64,000 nucleotides of DNA from Alphaproteobacteria bacterium (GCA_025350465.1 JANXXU010000016.1:86309-150308), one strand, 5' to 3'; counted from the first letter of the stretch, positions 40,621-49,508 are shown. Translations and numbers: made by a program. Notes: a model not told the origin generated them from the letters alone.

Positions 40621-41565
40621 ATGATGCCAATGGCGAATGCGCTTGCGCCTACCGTGTTGGTCGCCGCCAGCTTCGTGCTTGCGGCGTCGGCCTCTGAAGC
40701 TGCGACAGTTCGAGATTGCCGGGATTGCCCGGCGATGATCTTGGTGCCTGCGGGATCTTTCATGATGGGATCGCGGCGCGAAGATGCGACGCGCGAAGGA
40801 ACGTCGGAAGAGCGCGCGACGATGGAACGGCCAAAACACGAGGTGGCGATCCGCTCCGCTTTTTTCATTGGCGTTTCGGAAGTCACGCGTAATCAATTCG
40901 CTGCTTTTGTCGAAGCGGCCGCTTATCGTCCACAAGGAGCGTGTACGACTTACGACCGTGCCCTGAGCGCATTCGCAGCGTCCGCCATGCGCAATTGGGA
41001 AAGTCCCGGCTTCAAGCAAACCGGCCGCGATCCTGTTGTGTGCATCGATTGGCGCGACGCCACGGCTTACGCGAATTGGCTGAGCGTCAAGAATGGGAAA
41101 CACTACCGCCTGCCCACTGAAGCTGAATGGGAATATGCCGCGCGGGGCGGCACGCAAACATCGCGATACTGGGGCGATGGGCGCGCCACCGCATGCGCCT
41201 ATGCCAACGTCGCCGACAGCGCAGGCCGGCGGGCGCGTGGAGATCAAGCTCCGATAGCGGAGTTCTTTCCGTGTACGGACGGATACGCGTTCACCGCGCC
41301 AGTTGCCACATTCACGGCGAACGCGTTCGGCCTCTACGATGTCATCGGCAATGTGTGGGAGTGGACGCAGGATTGCTTCAATCCATCCTACACCGGCGCG
41401 CCCGCCAATGGCGCTGCGTGGCTCAGCGGCGACTGCAGCCGGCGGATTGCCCGGGGCGGGTCATGGACGAGTCCCGCGCGCCACGTCACGGTCACCTTCC
41501 GCGATCCCGATCCGGCGAGCTATCGCAGCAGCTATCTCGGCTTCCGCGTCGCGAGAGATCGGTAA
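40621..41565 (+). CDS. Exported formylglycine-generating-enzyme-like (SUMF1) domain protein
   Basis: A 314-residue protein with a signal peptide (ALAPTVLVAASFVLAASASEAA) and a full FGE-sulfatase domain: MILVPAGSFMMGS, VSEVTRNQFAAFVE, YRLPTEAEWEYAARGG, GNVWEWTQDCF and RGGSWTSPARHVTVTFRDPDPASYRSSYLGFRV. The Cys pair of true FGEs in the block after RGGS is absent, so it is probably not a sulfatase activator but a C-type-lectin-fold relative. GGGGAG precedes the ATG. It diverges from mucR. Confidence 0.85.
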   Translation: MMPMANALAPTVLVAASFVLAASASEAATVRDCRDCPAMILVPAGSFMMGSRREDATREGTSEERATMERPKHEVAIRSAFFIGVSEVTRNQFAAFVEAAAYRPQGACTTYDRALSAFAASAMRNWESPGFKQTGRDPVVCIDWRDATAYANWLSVKNGKHYRLPTEAEWEYAARGGTQTSRYWGDGRATACAYANVADSAGRRARGDQAPIAEFFPCTDGYAFTAPVATFTANAFGLYDVIGNVWEWTQDCFNPSYTGAPANGAAWLSGDCSRRIARGGSWTSPARHVTVTFRDPDPASYRSSYLGFRVARDR

Positions 41566-41722
41566 GCGCGGTAGCGCGCCGCTATGCGGGCGGCAGAGCG
41601 CGTTGCGGTGGCATCTTGAGCGGTCGATTTTCTCACACTGAACGCATTAAACGCGCCGCCACGTCGATTCCGTCGCTCGCCGTCGCAAGCCGGAATCGTG
41701 TCTTCTTCTTAATGAAGATCCA

Positions 41723-41744
41723 GTTCAGACGCGGTTCAGACGCG
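41723..41744 (+). promoter_or_regulatory. Tandem 11-bp direct repeat, candidate response-regulator site
   Basis: GTTCAGACGCG occurs twice with no spacer (41,723-41,733 and 41,734-41,744), 67 bp before the ATG of a small exported protein. The 11-bp period fits head-to-tail binding of an OmpR-type regulator. A near-copy lies at 47,888. Confidence 0.55.
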
Positions 41745-41811
41745 AGACATCATTCTGCGCGTGTTCGTCCGTAAACGGATGAAGTTCTTGAGATATCAAA
41801 GGAGACCTCGC

Positions 41812-42138
41812 ATGCGCAAATCAGTCTTGTTCGGCCTCGTTGCCGCCTTCATCGTCACGTCGGGTTCCGCTGCAATGGCAGATACGCGATGGGAGCGGTT
41901 TCACCCGCGCCGGGATCAAGTCAACGATCGTCTGGAGCGCCAGAACCACCGCATCAACCATGAGTACCGCGAAGGCGAACTGAGCCGCTGGCAGGTTCGT
42001 GAATTGCACCGCGAAGATCGCGGCATCCGGCGCCAGGAACGCTTCTTTGCCGCTCGCCACGATGGTCACATCACCCGCGGCGAGAGGCGTTTGCTCAACC
42101 ACGAAGAAAACGGCGTCAGCCACCAGATCGGTCGCTAA
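41812..42138 (+). CDS. Small exported Arg/His-rich protein
   Basis: A 108-residue protein with signal peptide MRKSVLFGLVAAFIVTSGSAAMA and a highly charged helical mature part in which RxxxRLxRQxHRIxxE-like units recur (RDQVNDRLERQNHRINHEYREGELS, LHREDRGIRRQERFFAARHDGHIT). This pattern is common among alphaproteobacterial periplasmic proteins of unknown role. AAGGAG precedes the ATG, and a strong hairpin terminator follows. Confidence 0.7.
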   Translation: MRKSVLFGLVAAFIVTSGSAAMADTRWERFHPRRDQVNDRLERQNHRINHEYREGELSRWQVRELHREDRGIRRQERFFAARHDGHITRGERRLLNHEENGVSHQIGR

Positions 42139-42157
42139 GACCTTTCACTCGCGAGAA

Positions 42158-42188
42158 GGGGCGCCTGCGCCGGAGTTGAAGGCGCCCC
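42158..42188 (+). terminator. Hairpin terminator
   Basis: GGGGCGCCT (42,158-42,166) pairs perfectly with AGGCGCCCC (42,180-42,188), 20 bp after the stop of the small exported protein. The following T-run is weak (GTTATC). Confidence 0.55.
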
Positions 42189-42234
42189 GTTATCGCTCGC
42201 GTCACGTCACCTCGTTCCGAGGCCGGCTGGGCGT

Positions 42235-42669
42235 CTATTCAGGCAGCAGGTCTCCGGAACCACCCATTGCCTTCGGGAAGTCTCTTTGTTTCGGCAAGCC
42301 ATCCTTCATGCGCAGCACGGTTTCTTGATAGTTGACGTGCACGGCGGGCTTGAATGGAAACTTCGGAATCACTGCGGCGTAGACATCTATCAGCGACCAG
42401 GCGGGGTGCTCGGTCATCACGTGTCCACCGCAATTCTTGCACCATTTGCGATGGCTGCGTTCCGTCTTGTGGTAGGTGGCGATGTGCTCGGCGCCTTTGG
42501 TAACTTTCACCGCCGCCGGAGGCCAGAGCGTGAATGCGTTGATCGGTCCCGCCGACCACTCGCGACACGAGCTGCAATGGCAATAGCCCATCGCCGCCGG
42601 CTCGCCCGTCACCGTCAGCTGAACCGCACCGCAAAAGCACTGACCGTTGAACACTTTCTGCTCCGCCAT
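42235..42669 (-). CDS. GFA-family (CENP-V/GFA domain) protein
   Basis: A 144-residue zinc-binding protein of the GFA family: GQCFCGAVQLTVTGEP, GYCHCSSCREWSAG and WCKNCGGHVM supply the conserved Cys sets. The founding member was proposed to condense formaldehyde with glutathione, but most homologues have unknown substrates. ATG 42,669 matches the usual N-terminus; the frame extends to 42,702 without need. Confidence 0.88.
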   Translation of the reverse strand: MAEQKVFNGQCFCGAVQLTVTGEPAAMGYCHCSSCREWSAGPINAFTLWPPAAVKVTKGAEHIATYHKTERSHRKWCKNCGGHVMTEHPAWSLIDVYAAVIPKFPFKPAVHVNYQETVLRMKDGLPKQRDFPKAMGGSGDLLPE

Positions 42670-42904
42670 TTTCTTACCCTCACTGGATCCGACCAACACC
42701 AATGCGCCGGACAGGTTAAATCAAATCGGGTTTAAGATTTCAAACGGCCGGCGGATCGCAGCTTGGCGGCGAAATCGGGCAGCGCCTGATATTCAGAAAA
42801 CCCAGCAACGAAATATTTTGTAGCTCGCCGCCAGTTTCGGCGTGAATTGCCGGCGCCGCCGTAACTTCAATTGCGTGCGCGATGCGCGGCAAGCGCGATC
42901 GCGC

Positions 42905-43117
42905 CTATCGCCAGATGTCCAAGACGTTTGCGCAATCGAGGGCTCTTCGACGGTCGTATTCCGACGAGTAGTAGATCAAGTTCTCGCAAGCTTGCATCTC
43001 GCCAGCGGCAGATTTGAAATTGGCGCCGCCTGTCTCGGCTTGTCGCTGAGCCACTCCCGCGCAACCTGCCAGCGAGACCGCCGCGACGACGACCATGCCC
43101 TTGACGACCTTGCTCAT
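42905..43117 (-). CDS. Small lipoprotein
   Basis: A 70-residue lipoprotein with lipobox LAGC at about residue 16-19 (VVVAAVSLAGCAG) and a short mature part with two Cys (MQACENLIYYSSEY, ALDCANVLDIW). No family recognised. Confidence 0.65.
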   Translation of the reverse strand: MSKVVKGMVVVAAVSLAGCAGVAQRQAETGGANFKSAAGEMQACENLIYYSSEYDRRRALDCANVLDIWR

Positions 43118-43535
43118 GGCGGACCTCTGACACGATGTTCATGGCGCCGCCCCCCACTTCCGTATACCTAAATGCGTCGATCAGGTGGGCTTTTTAATCA
43201 GGGATTTCCATCCCCAACCACATACGCGCGCAACGCAAACTCGCTGCGGTTGCACCCCGCCGACCTTGCACGTTTCAGTTTCCTCGTTGCTCAATCGCTG
43301 GCACGCAGTAATTCGTATACCGGGGAACCTGTTGGCGCTGGGACCGCTCCACCCCTCATCTCTTTAACCAAATGTCTGGTCGCGCGTGGCGCATCGGAAG
43401 CGACCATGCTCTCGCCGTCGCCGTGCATTTGCCATGTTTTGTCGGCGCGCTGTGACCGCAAAGGTATCCGGCCAAGCCGAACGCGGTGCTACGCTTTCGC
43501 TAGCCACCGGTGAGGTGGCAGCGCGGGGGGCGCTG
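43118..43535. other. Intergenic region
   Basis: About 420 bp between divergent genes. Short overlapping frames occur on both strands but none has a ribosome-binding site or domain. No regulatory motif was identified. Confidence 0.4.
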
Positions 43536-44369
43536 ATGAGGGGGCGTTTGTGGCCTGTGGCGCTTGTCGCCGCGGGCTTCAGTTTCTTTGCTACACCTGC
43601 GATCGCCGACGAATTGAGCGCGGCCGACGCGGTGCGTCGTGACGCCACCACCTTTGAAACGTCGATGCGGGTTCGCTCGGTTTGGACCGAGATTGCTTTT
43701 CGGGGTGATCGGCCGAAGGCGTGGGACGACATCGTGAGTCCGGAATTTCGCGCCTCGCTCCGTGTCCTCGCCGGCCTGTTCGAGGCGAAGCTGGAAATCG
43801 GCGCCTTGGCGGATCGCTTCGCGCATTTTGAGACCGTCGATACCAATTCGCTGCGCGGCGAGCTTCAGGTGGGTGTCAATACCGGAGCGTGGTCGTACCT
43901 CGTCGAGTGGAAGCCGCGCGATGTATTCAAAGAGGGCTTCAGCAACTTCCTCGTCGGGTTGGACACCTATGACGCGCGCGTGCGTCACCGCTTCGTCGCC
44001 GATGTCTTCGCCGGTTTGCCGCCCGGGCTCTTTCAAGCCACCGTTGCGGCCGGATACACGGCCTCGACGCCCAGTTTGTTCGAGCGCAACTTCGCCGAGT
44101 TCGAAGTTGAGATGGTTCAAGGATTCAATCATGGCTTGGCGCTGATCATCGCGCCAAAACTTGAACTCAGCGACTATCCAGCCTTCCCCGGACCCGTGAG
44201 GCGAGACGACGCAGTTTTCAGTCTGCGCCTTATTCCCACCTACAATTTCAGCAGCGGCATTGCACTTAGCCTCGAAGGCCAAGCGACGATCGCCTTTTCG
44301 ACGCGCGATACGAAAACCGGAGAGGCCTGGGCCTTGACGCCTATCCTGCGACTGCAAAAGGCGTTCTGA
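43536..44369 (+). CDS. Exported protein, probable outer-membrane beta-barrel
   Basis: A 277-residue protein with a signal peptide (MRGRLWPVALVAAGFSFFATPAIA) and alternating beta strands (GELQVGVNTGAWSYLVEWKPR, AFGLALIIAPKLELSDYP-like pattern, FSLRLIPTYNFSSGIALSLEGQATIAF) ending in Phe, as outer-membrane barrels do. A charged helical region of ~70 residues comes first. ATG 43,536 was chosen for the signal peptide. No named family. Confidence 0.65.
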   Translation: MRGRLWPVALVAAGFSFFATPAIADELSAADAVRRDATTFETSMRVRSVWTEIAFRGDRPKAWDDIVSPEFRASLRVLAGLFEAKLEIGALADRFAHFETVDTNSLRGELQVGVNTGAWSYLVEWKPRDVFKEGFSNFLVGLDTYDARVRHRFVADVFAGLPPGLFQATVAAGYTASTPSLFERNFAEFEVEMVQGFNHGLALIIAPKLELSDYPAFPGPVRRDDAVFSLRLIPTYNFSSGIALSLEGQATIAFSTRDTKTGEAWALTPILRLQKAF

Positions 44370-44547
44370 CGCTCGCCAAATTTGTCCGCAAAAGATGAGG
44401 CCGCTTTACAACATCAGCGGCTGCAACTGGGCGACGCGCTGCGGGTCTTGGCGCTAGGTATCGGACGTTCGGGCTCCGCCCGGCTTGATCTGAATCATTT
44501 GACCGTATCGACGGCGGCGTAGTCTTCATGCTCGGAGAGGGCTGAAA

Positions 44548-45204
44548 ATGAACACATTGACATCGACGGGAACGTCGCCCGTCGCGGAGACATTTCTCCG
44601 CTGCTTGGGCGGCGCAAGACACGAGAATTCACCGTTCGACTATTGGCTCTTGAACGAGGCGTTGCCGCCGGGCGATTTGGCCGCTGTCGTGGACTTGCCG
44701 TTTGCGCCGCCCGAGAGTTCGGTCTTCGACGGCAAGCGCGAGACGAACAATTCGACACGTGTCTTCTTTACGCCGGAGGTTCAGCGAAAGTTTGCTGTTT
44801 GTCGCCGTCTCGCCGTGGGCTTTAACGACCCACGCGTCAGAGGCGCGATCGAGGAGACGACAGGCACGCAACTCGCCGGCGCGCATCTAAGAATCGAGTA
44901 CTGCCAAGATACCCCGGGATTCTGGCTCGAGCCGCACACGGATATCTTGGTCAAGAAATTTTCCATGGTGATCTATCTCTCCGACGCGCCTCAACTCAGC
45001 ATGGCGGGTACGGATATCCACGCGGGGCCGCCGGACTTCACCTACGTGACCTCCGCGCCCTACGGCAAGAATCTCGGCGTGATTTTCATTCCGGGCAAGA
45101 ACACGTGGCATGGCGTAGGCCACCACCCAATTCGTGGGCTTCGCAAGTCGCTAATCGTCAACTACGTAACGTCGGCATGGCGCGACACATGGGAACTTGC
45201 GTGA
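44548..45204 (+). CDS. 2-oxoglutarate/Fe(II)-dependent oxygenase-like protein
   Basis: A 218-residue protein with the double-stranded beta-helix motif of Fe(II)/2OG enzymes: EPHTDILVKKFSMVIYLS gives the HxD pair, NTWHGVGHHP the distal His, and RGLRKSLIVNYV the Arg for 2-oxoglutarate. It probably hydroxylates a small molecule or sugar/lipid intermediate; substrate unknown. The ATG lies after GAGGGCTGAAA. Confidence 0.8.
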   Translation: MNTLTSTGTSPVAETFLRCLGGARHENSPFDYWLLNEALPPGDLAAVVDLPFAPPESSVFDGKRETNNSTRVFFTPEVQRKFAVCRRLAVGFNDPRVRGAIEETTGTQLAGAHLRIEYCQDTPGFWLEPHTDILVKKFSMVIYLSDAPQLSMAGTDIHAGPPDFTYVTSAPYGKNLGVIFIPGKNTWHGVGHHPIRGLRKSLIVNYVTSAWRDTWELA

Positions 45205-45267
45205 GAAACGCGCGGCTACGACGCGGGCGACCGCGCCGCCGTTTCCTCAACGGAACGCGAAACACAA

Positions 45268-45411
45268 CTAGCGATGTGCCTTGACGGTCAGCTGGTAGGG
45301 CGCCGTGGGAGCGTTCGCTCTGTCGTTCGCCAAGTGCTGCTGCAAAACCGCGACACCGGCAATCGCTAGGAAAAGCGAAAATACCCAAAGCTCAAGTGGT
45401 CGTATGCGCAT
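45268..45411 (-). CDS. Small single-pass membrane protein
   Basis: A 47-residue protein (MRIRPLELWVFSLFLAIAGVAVLQQ...) with one N-terminal membrane helix and a short soluble tail. GGAG lies 8 nt before ATG 45,411; an ATG two codons upstream is also possible. It follows an even smaller membrane protein gene on the same strand, so they may be co-expressed. Confidence 0.5.
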   Translation of the reverse strand: MRIRPLELWVFSLFLAIAGVAVLQQHLANDRANAPTAPYQLTVKAHR

Positions 45412-45440
45412 TTGCATTTCTCCGTCCACACGGGCGATGG

Positions 45441-45539
45441 CTAGCGGTGCCTCAGCGTCGTCCATCCCAGATAAAGAAAAATCACGCCTGTCACCAAAAC
45501 CATCACCGTCGGTAACATCGTCGGGATCGAGTACAACAT
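45441..45539 (-). CDS. 32-residue single-pass membrane protein
   Basis: Below usual ORF cutoffs: from ATG 45,539, preceded by GGAGGG 7 nt upstream, the frame encodes MLYSIPTMLPTVMVLV continuing to LGWTTLRHR and a TAG. It is almost all one membrane helix with a basic C-terminus, in the style of small respiratory-complex or stress membrane peptides. Its stop is 30 bp before the start of the next small membrane protein. Confidence 0.5.
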   Translation of the reverse strand: MLYSIPTMLPTVMVLVTGVIFLYLGWTTLRHR

Positions 45540-45723
45540 CGGATGACCCTCCTTCTTATTTGGGCTCCTTTTAACCATCTGCGTCTCAATCGGCTTTGAC
45601 ACAGGTCAATTCGCACGCGGCCAGATTGCCGCAGTGGCTCGCCGCCATGTATTCGCTGTTTGCCGCGCGTGACTGCTTGCCTCTTTCAAATGACGCGTGT
45701 CGACTCTTGGCTGGAGGGGCAGG

Positions 45724-46563
45724 GTGATTCGGCCTATTTGCGTACTCTTCGCGACGCTGTTGTTCGCGATGCCGCTTGTCTGCGACCCGGCGCGCGGTGA
45801 CGACGCGTCTTCGCCCGGGCAGCTGCGCGACTTGTGTGCGGACCGCCCCGGAAAGGGCACGTCGCCTTGTACCGTCGATGCCGGACATTTTCAGATTGAA
45901 GCCGACATCTTCAACGGCACGTTCGCGCGCCGGGATGGCGTCAGCACGCGCGCCTATCTCTATGCCAATCCGACCTTCAAGTTTGGGGTTAGCGATACCT
46001 TCGACATCGAGGCGAATATCGCGCCCTTCCTTCAAATCAGGACGAAAGACGAGACGACCGGCGCAACCACGACTTCGACCGGCGTCGGCGATCTTTTCTT
46101 GCGCGCGAAATTCGACGTCTTCGGCAACGGAGTCGGCGATTTCGGCTTGGTTCTGGAGCCCTATGTCAAGATCCCGACGGGGCACGCCGGCATCGGCAAC
46201 GGTGCGCTCGAGGGCGGCGTGCTCGCGCCGATGACGCTCGATCTCGGCGACGGCTGGTCTCTCGCCGCGACGCCTGAAGTCGACGTTCTGAAAAATGCCG
46301 GAGACGATGGCCGGCATTTCACTCTGTCGAATGTCGTCGGGCTTGGCCGACCCGTTGGCGGTGGGATTTCGCTTGGCGCCGAACTGTGGGCGCTAACCGA
46401 TCTCGATCCCGCGGGCGACACGCGGCAATATTCGTTCGATCTCGCCGCGGCCTGGCAACCGGCGGGAGACTCTGATCTGCAGCTCGACGGCGGCGTGAAT
46501 TTCGGGTTGAACGGCGCGACGCCCGGTCTTCAAGTCTATGTCGGCGCCTCGCGCCGGTTCTGA
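45724..46563 (+). CDS. Outer-membrane channel, MetA-pathway (phenol degradation) family-like
   Basis: A 279-residue exported protein with signal peptide VIRPICVLFATLLFAMPLVCDPARG, then CTVDAGHFQIEADIFNGTF, the GVGDLFLRAKFDVFGNG block, LEPYVKIPTGHAGIGNGALEGGVLAP and a terminal Phe, the pattern of Phenol_MetA_deg outer-membrane proteins. GTG 45,724 is preferred because GGAGG lies 7-11 nt upstream. The ligand-gated channel gene starts 18 bp after its stop, so the two are probably one operon. Confidence 0.75.
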   Translation: MIRPICVLFATLLFAMPLVCDPARGDDASSPGQLRDLCADRPGKGTSPCTVDAGHFQIEADIFNGTFARRDGVSTRAYLYANPTFKFGVSDTFDIEANIAPFLQIRTKDETTGATTTSTGVGDLFLRAKFDVFGNGVGDFGLVLEPYVKIPTGHAGIGNGALEGGVLAPMTLDLGDGWSLAATPEVDVLKNAGDDGRHFTLSNVVGLGRPVGGGISLGAELWALTDLDPAGDTRQYSFDLAAAWQPAGDSDLQLDGGVNFGLNGATPGLQVYVGASRRF

Positions 46564-46580
46564 AAAGGGGAGCGAGAACG

Positions 46581-47696
46581 TTGCTAAAGATCTGCTTCGT
46601 GAGTTTCGTCGTGATCGCAATGGCGGTGACGCTCGCGCCGGCGCGCGCCACTCATTCGCATGCGCGACCGGCCGCGCCGTCGCCGGCCCAAGCCCAAGCG
46701 CCCGCCGCCGCGTCCCACACGCTCGTTGTCGGCACGCGCGTCGTCCCGCCCTTTGCCTTCAAAGACAAGCGCGGCGAGTGGCAGGGAATTTCCATCGATT
46801 TGTGGCGCGATATCGCCGGGCGGCTGAAGCTCGACTATCGCTTTGAAGAGGCCGGGACGGTCAAGGATCTGATCGACGGCGTTGCGTCGAGAAAATTCGA
46901 TGCCGGCGTCGCGGCCATCACCGTGACGGAAGAGCGCGAACGGCGTCTTGATTTTTCGCATCCTTTCTTCAGCACCGGACTTGCGATTGCGACCGCGCCC
47001 TCGGCGAGTTCGCCCGTCTGGTCGGCGATCGCGGGATTTATGACGTGGGAAATGTTGGCGATCGTAGTGGTCGTCTTCGCGGCGATCGTCGCCGTTGGCG
47101 TGCTGATTTGGCTGGTCGAGCGCAAGACGAATGCCGAGATCGATTCCGCCGGCGAAGGGTTTTGGGCGTCGCTGTCGATGCTCTTGACCTCGCAGTTCAC
47201 CGAGCCCGAGCCCAAGACGGCGGCGGGGCGCACTTTCGCCGCGGTATGGGTGGTGGCTAGCATCGTCTTGATGACGTTCTTCACCGGCATCGTCACCACG
47301 GCCCTGACCGTGCAATCCTTGCAGGGTCGCGTCCGTGGTGTTTCGGATTTGCCCGCCATGCACGTCGGCGCCGTGACCGGATCGACCGGCTTTCAGTGGC
47401 TCTCCGACGAACGTATTCGCGCGAATGAATATGCCAACGTCGCCGACGGGTTGGATGCCGTAGTCGCGGGCAAGATCGACGCGCTCGTCTACGACGCGCC
47501 CGTTCTGCAATACCTGGCCAAGAACGATTACGACGGACGCATCTTGGTTCTGCCCGACAATTTCGCACCGCAGGACTATGCCATCGCGTTGCCCGAAGGC
47601 AGCACGCTGCGCCGGCAAGTGAACCAGGAATTGCTCGCCATCAAGGGTTCCGAGATTTGGAAAAAGCGGATCTTCGACTATCTGGGCGAGCGTTAG
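46581..47696 (+). CDS. Bacterial ionotropic glutamate-receptor-like channel
   Basis: A 371-residue protein with the GluR0-like layout: signal peptide, ligand lobe S1 (LVVGTRVVPPFAFKDKRGEWQGISIDLWRDIA, with the Arg/Asp pattern of amino-acid-binding proteins), TM (MLAIVVVVFAAIVAVGVLIWLVER), pore loop (EGFWASLSMLLTSQFTEPEP), TM (VVASIVLMTFFTGIVTTALTVQ), then lobe S2 (DLPAMHVGAVTGSTGFQWL, KIDALVYDAPVLQYLAK, FAPQDYAIALPEGS). The K+ filter TVGYG is absent. The start is TTG with GGGGAG upstream. It follows an outer-membrane channel gene. Ligand and ion selectivity are unknown. Confidence 0.85.
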   Translation: MLKICFVSFVVIAMAVTLAPARATHSHARPAAPSPAQAQAPAAASHTLVVGTRVVPPFAFKDKRGEWQGISIDLWRDIAGRLKLDYRFEEAGTVKDLIDGVASRKFDAGVAAITVTEERERRLDFSHPFFSTGLAIATAPSASSPVWSAIAGFMTWEMLAIVVVVFAAIVAVGVLIWLVERKTNAEIDSAGEGFWASLSMLLTSQFTEPEPKTAAGRTFAAVWVVASIVLMTFFTGIVTTALTVQSLQGRVRGVSDLPAMHVGAVTGSTGFQWLSDERIRANEYANVADGLDAVVAGKIDALVYDAPVLQYLAKNDYDGRILVLPDNFAPQDYAIALPEGSTLRRQVNQELLAIKGSEIWKKRIFDYLGER

Positions 47697-48021
47697 CTCA
47701 ACCCCGCCGACCGCGCACGCCCGCAACTAGAGCGATGGCGGCCGGGACACAAAACTTCACATTCGTCACGACCGCGTGCGCCGCATTACGTTTTCGCCAA
47801 GATTGATCGAGCGTCGGATCAAACGGCGCAATACCGCGCGAATATTCGCTCGCTTCAAGTTCGCGTTGGATTTGTGCCTGGCTTGCGGTTCAGTCGCCGT
47901 TCAGACGCGAACACGTCAAATGCCCATCACCTCACCGGTGCGGATCGCGCGTCGTATTTGAATTCGCTGCCCCAGCGACAAAGCACGCTTCCGGCGCACA
48001 AGAGGAATGGAAGGACTGAAA
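47697..48021. other. Intergenic region with direct repeat
   Basis: About 325 bp with no supported gene. It holds the tandem 11-bp repeat annotated separately. Confidence 0.4.
47888..47909 (+). promoter_or_regulatory. Tandem 11-bp direct repeat, second occurrence
   Basis: GTTCAGTCGCC (47,888-47,898) followed without gap by GTTCAGACGCG (47,899-47,909), 112 bp before a small exported protein gene. The second unit is identical to those at 41,723. Confidence 0.5.
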
Positions 48022-48330
48022 ATGAAACTCTCTTTGGCGGCCGCGGCCCTTGCGGCGCTGCTCGGTACGAGCCTGATGGGCGGTACGGCGTCGGCCCACG
48101 ACTATCGCGACCATGGTTATGGCTACTCGTATGGCTACGGCTATCACCGCGATCACGACGACCGCCGTTTTGGGCGCGGCGATTATCGCTGGTTCGGTTA
48201 CGAACGGCGCGACCGGGACGATCGGCGCCGCGATTGGGATGATCGCGGGCGCGGCGAGCGGGATGGTCGGGGACACGATCGGGACGATCGCGGTCACCGT
48301 CATCACGACAGAGACGGCCGCGATTGGTAA
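48022..48330 (+). CDS. Small exported Asp/Arg/His-rich low-complexity protein
   Basis: A 102-residue protein with signal peptide MKLSLAAAALAALLGTSLMGGTASA and a low-complexity mature region: Gly/Tyr/His-rich at first (HGYGYSYGYGYH), then DDR, RDR and HDRD runs to the end. Possibly metal-binding or surface-associated. AAGGA precedes ATG 48,022. It shares upstream direct repeats with the exported protein at 41,812. Confidence 0.65.
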   Translation: MKLSLAAAALAALLGTSLMGGTASAHDYRDHGYGYSYGYGYHRDHDDRRFGRGDYRWFGYERRDRDDRRRDWDDRGRGERDGRGHDRDDRGHRHHDRDGRDW

Positions 48331-48578
48331 AATTGTAGCCGCCGCATTGCGCGTGGAGCCAGGCTGTGGGGCTGACGGCCTGGCTCACTTCTTTCCAGGG
48401 CAAATCGATCCGGCAAATATTGCAGAGTGGCGGGAAGCTCATGCCCAATTAGCGTTTCATCAACCGTAGGACTGGCGCAAGGTCGCAACGCGCCAAACGG
48501 CACAAGACGTGCGTCGCAGCCCCGCGTCGGCACGCTGCAGCAGCGGTCGAACGCATTCGTTTGATGGAGCATCGGTCG

Positions 48579-49508
48579 ATGTCGGTTGCCAGCGTCGCAG
48601 CACAGGTTTCGAGCACGATCAATCCGTTCCTGGCGAAGATGCTTGCGCGCTTAGACCCGGTCCAGTCGTCGGCGTCCGGCGCAACGTCGGCGACCGACAG
48701 CCCCGCAGCATTCGGATCGCCGGTCGCGCCTGGCGCTGCAAGCAATTGCGCGAGTGGACCGTCGCGCGCGACCCTCAGCGATCAGATCGTGAGCTTGCTG
48801 GTTCAGATGCAGCAGGCGTCGGCGACAGACCGCCAATCGGCCACGAGCCAAGCTACGCCGCTGTCGGCGTCGTCGTCCGACCCGCTCCAGCAACTCTTTG
48901 CCGCGATGGACACCAACGGCGACGGCGTGCTGAGCCAGAGCGAAACAGAGACTTACATCCAGAGCATCGGCGGCACCCAGCAGCAGGCCAACGCATTGTT
49001 CGCCGGGCTCGATCAGAGCGATGCAAGCGGCATCTCCGAAACCCAGCTGGCCGACGCCGCGGCGCAGGGCGCCCAGACACTGCACCACCACCATCGTCAC
49101 GGGCATGGCGGCGAGCACGGCCAGGATGGCGCGGGCGCTTCTTCCGGGTCCGGCGTAGCGACGCAAATGTTCAGCGCGCTGGACACAAACAAGGACGGAA
49201 CGGTAAGCGCCGATGAACTCGCTGCGGCCTTGGGCGCCGCGACCAGCGGCAGCGGCGCCGGCGCGGCCTCATCGAGCGCCAACACCCTTACCTTCGACGG
49301 CGCGTCGAAATTGTTTAGCGCAATCGATACGAATGGCGACAACGCCGTCTCGCAAGGTGAATTGCAAACATTCATGGCGACGCTTGAGCAACAGCTTCAA
49401 GCCGACATGAGCACGATGGGAAGTTTGATGCAGGTGGCGTCGATCTCCTACGACAAGGCCGCCGCCCTCAATACCGGCGCACAGGCGAACCTGTCCCAGT
49501 CGGTCTAG
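48579..49508 (+). CDS. EF-hand calcium-binding protein
   Basis: A 309-residue protein, Ser/Ala/Thr/Gln-rich, with four EF-hand loops: DTNGDGVLSQSE, DQSDASGISETQ, DTNKDGTVSADE and DTNGDNAVSQGE, the second lacking some ligands. A His/Gly-rich stretch (HHHHRHGHGGEHG) separates the pairs. There is no clear signal peptide. The C-terminus ends in a helix. ATG 48,579 has GGAG 10 nt upstream; ATG 48,564 is possible. A second EF-hand protein with a similar His-Gly linker is at 62,155. Confidence 0.8.
   Translation: MSVASVAAQVSSTINPFLAKMLARLDPVQSSASGATSATDSPAAFGSPVAPGAASNCASGPSRATLSDQIVSLLVQMQQASATDRQSATSQATPLSASSSDPLQQLFAAMDTNGDGVLSQSETETYIQSIGGTQQQANALFAGLDQSDASGISETQLADAAAQGAQTLHHHHRHGHGGEHGQDGAGASSGSGVATQMFSALDTNKDGTVSADELAAALGAATSGSGAGAASSSANTLTFDGASKLFSAIDTNGDNAVSQGELQTFMATLEQQLQADMSTMGSLMQVASISYDKAAALNTGAQANLSQSV

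Noticed and set aside
40621..41565. Genuine formylglycine-generating sulfatase activator
   Set aside because: The Cys-containing segment after RGGS in true FGEs is replaced by WTSPARH, and no sulfatase gene is near.
46584..47726. 380-codon minus-strand frame
   Set aside because: Fully antisense to the glutamate-receptor-like channel, which has clear domains.
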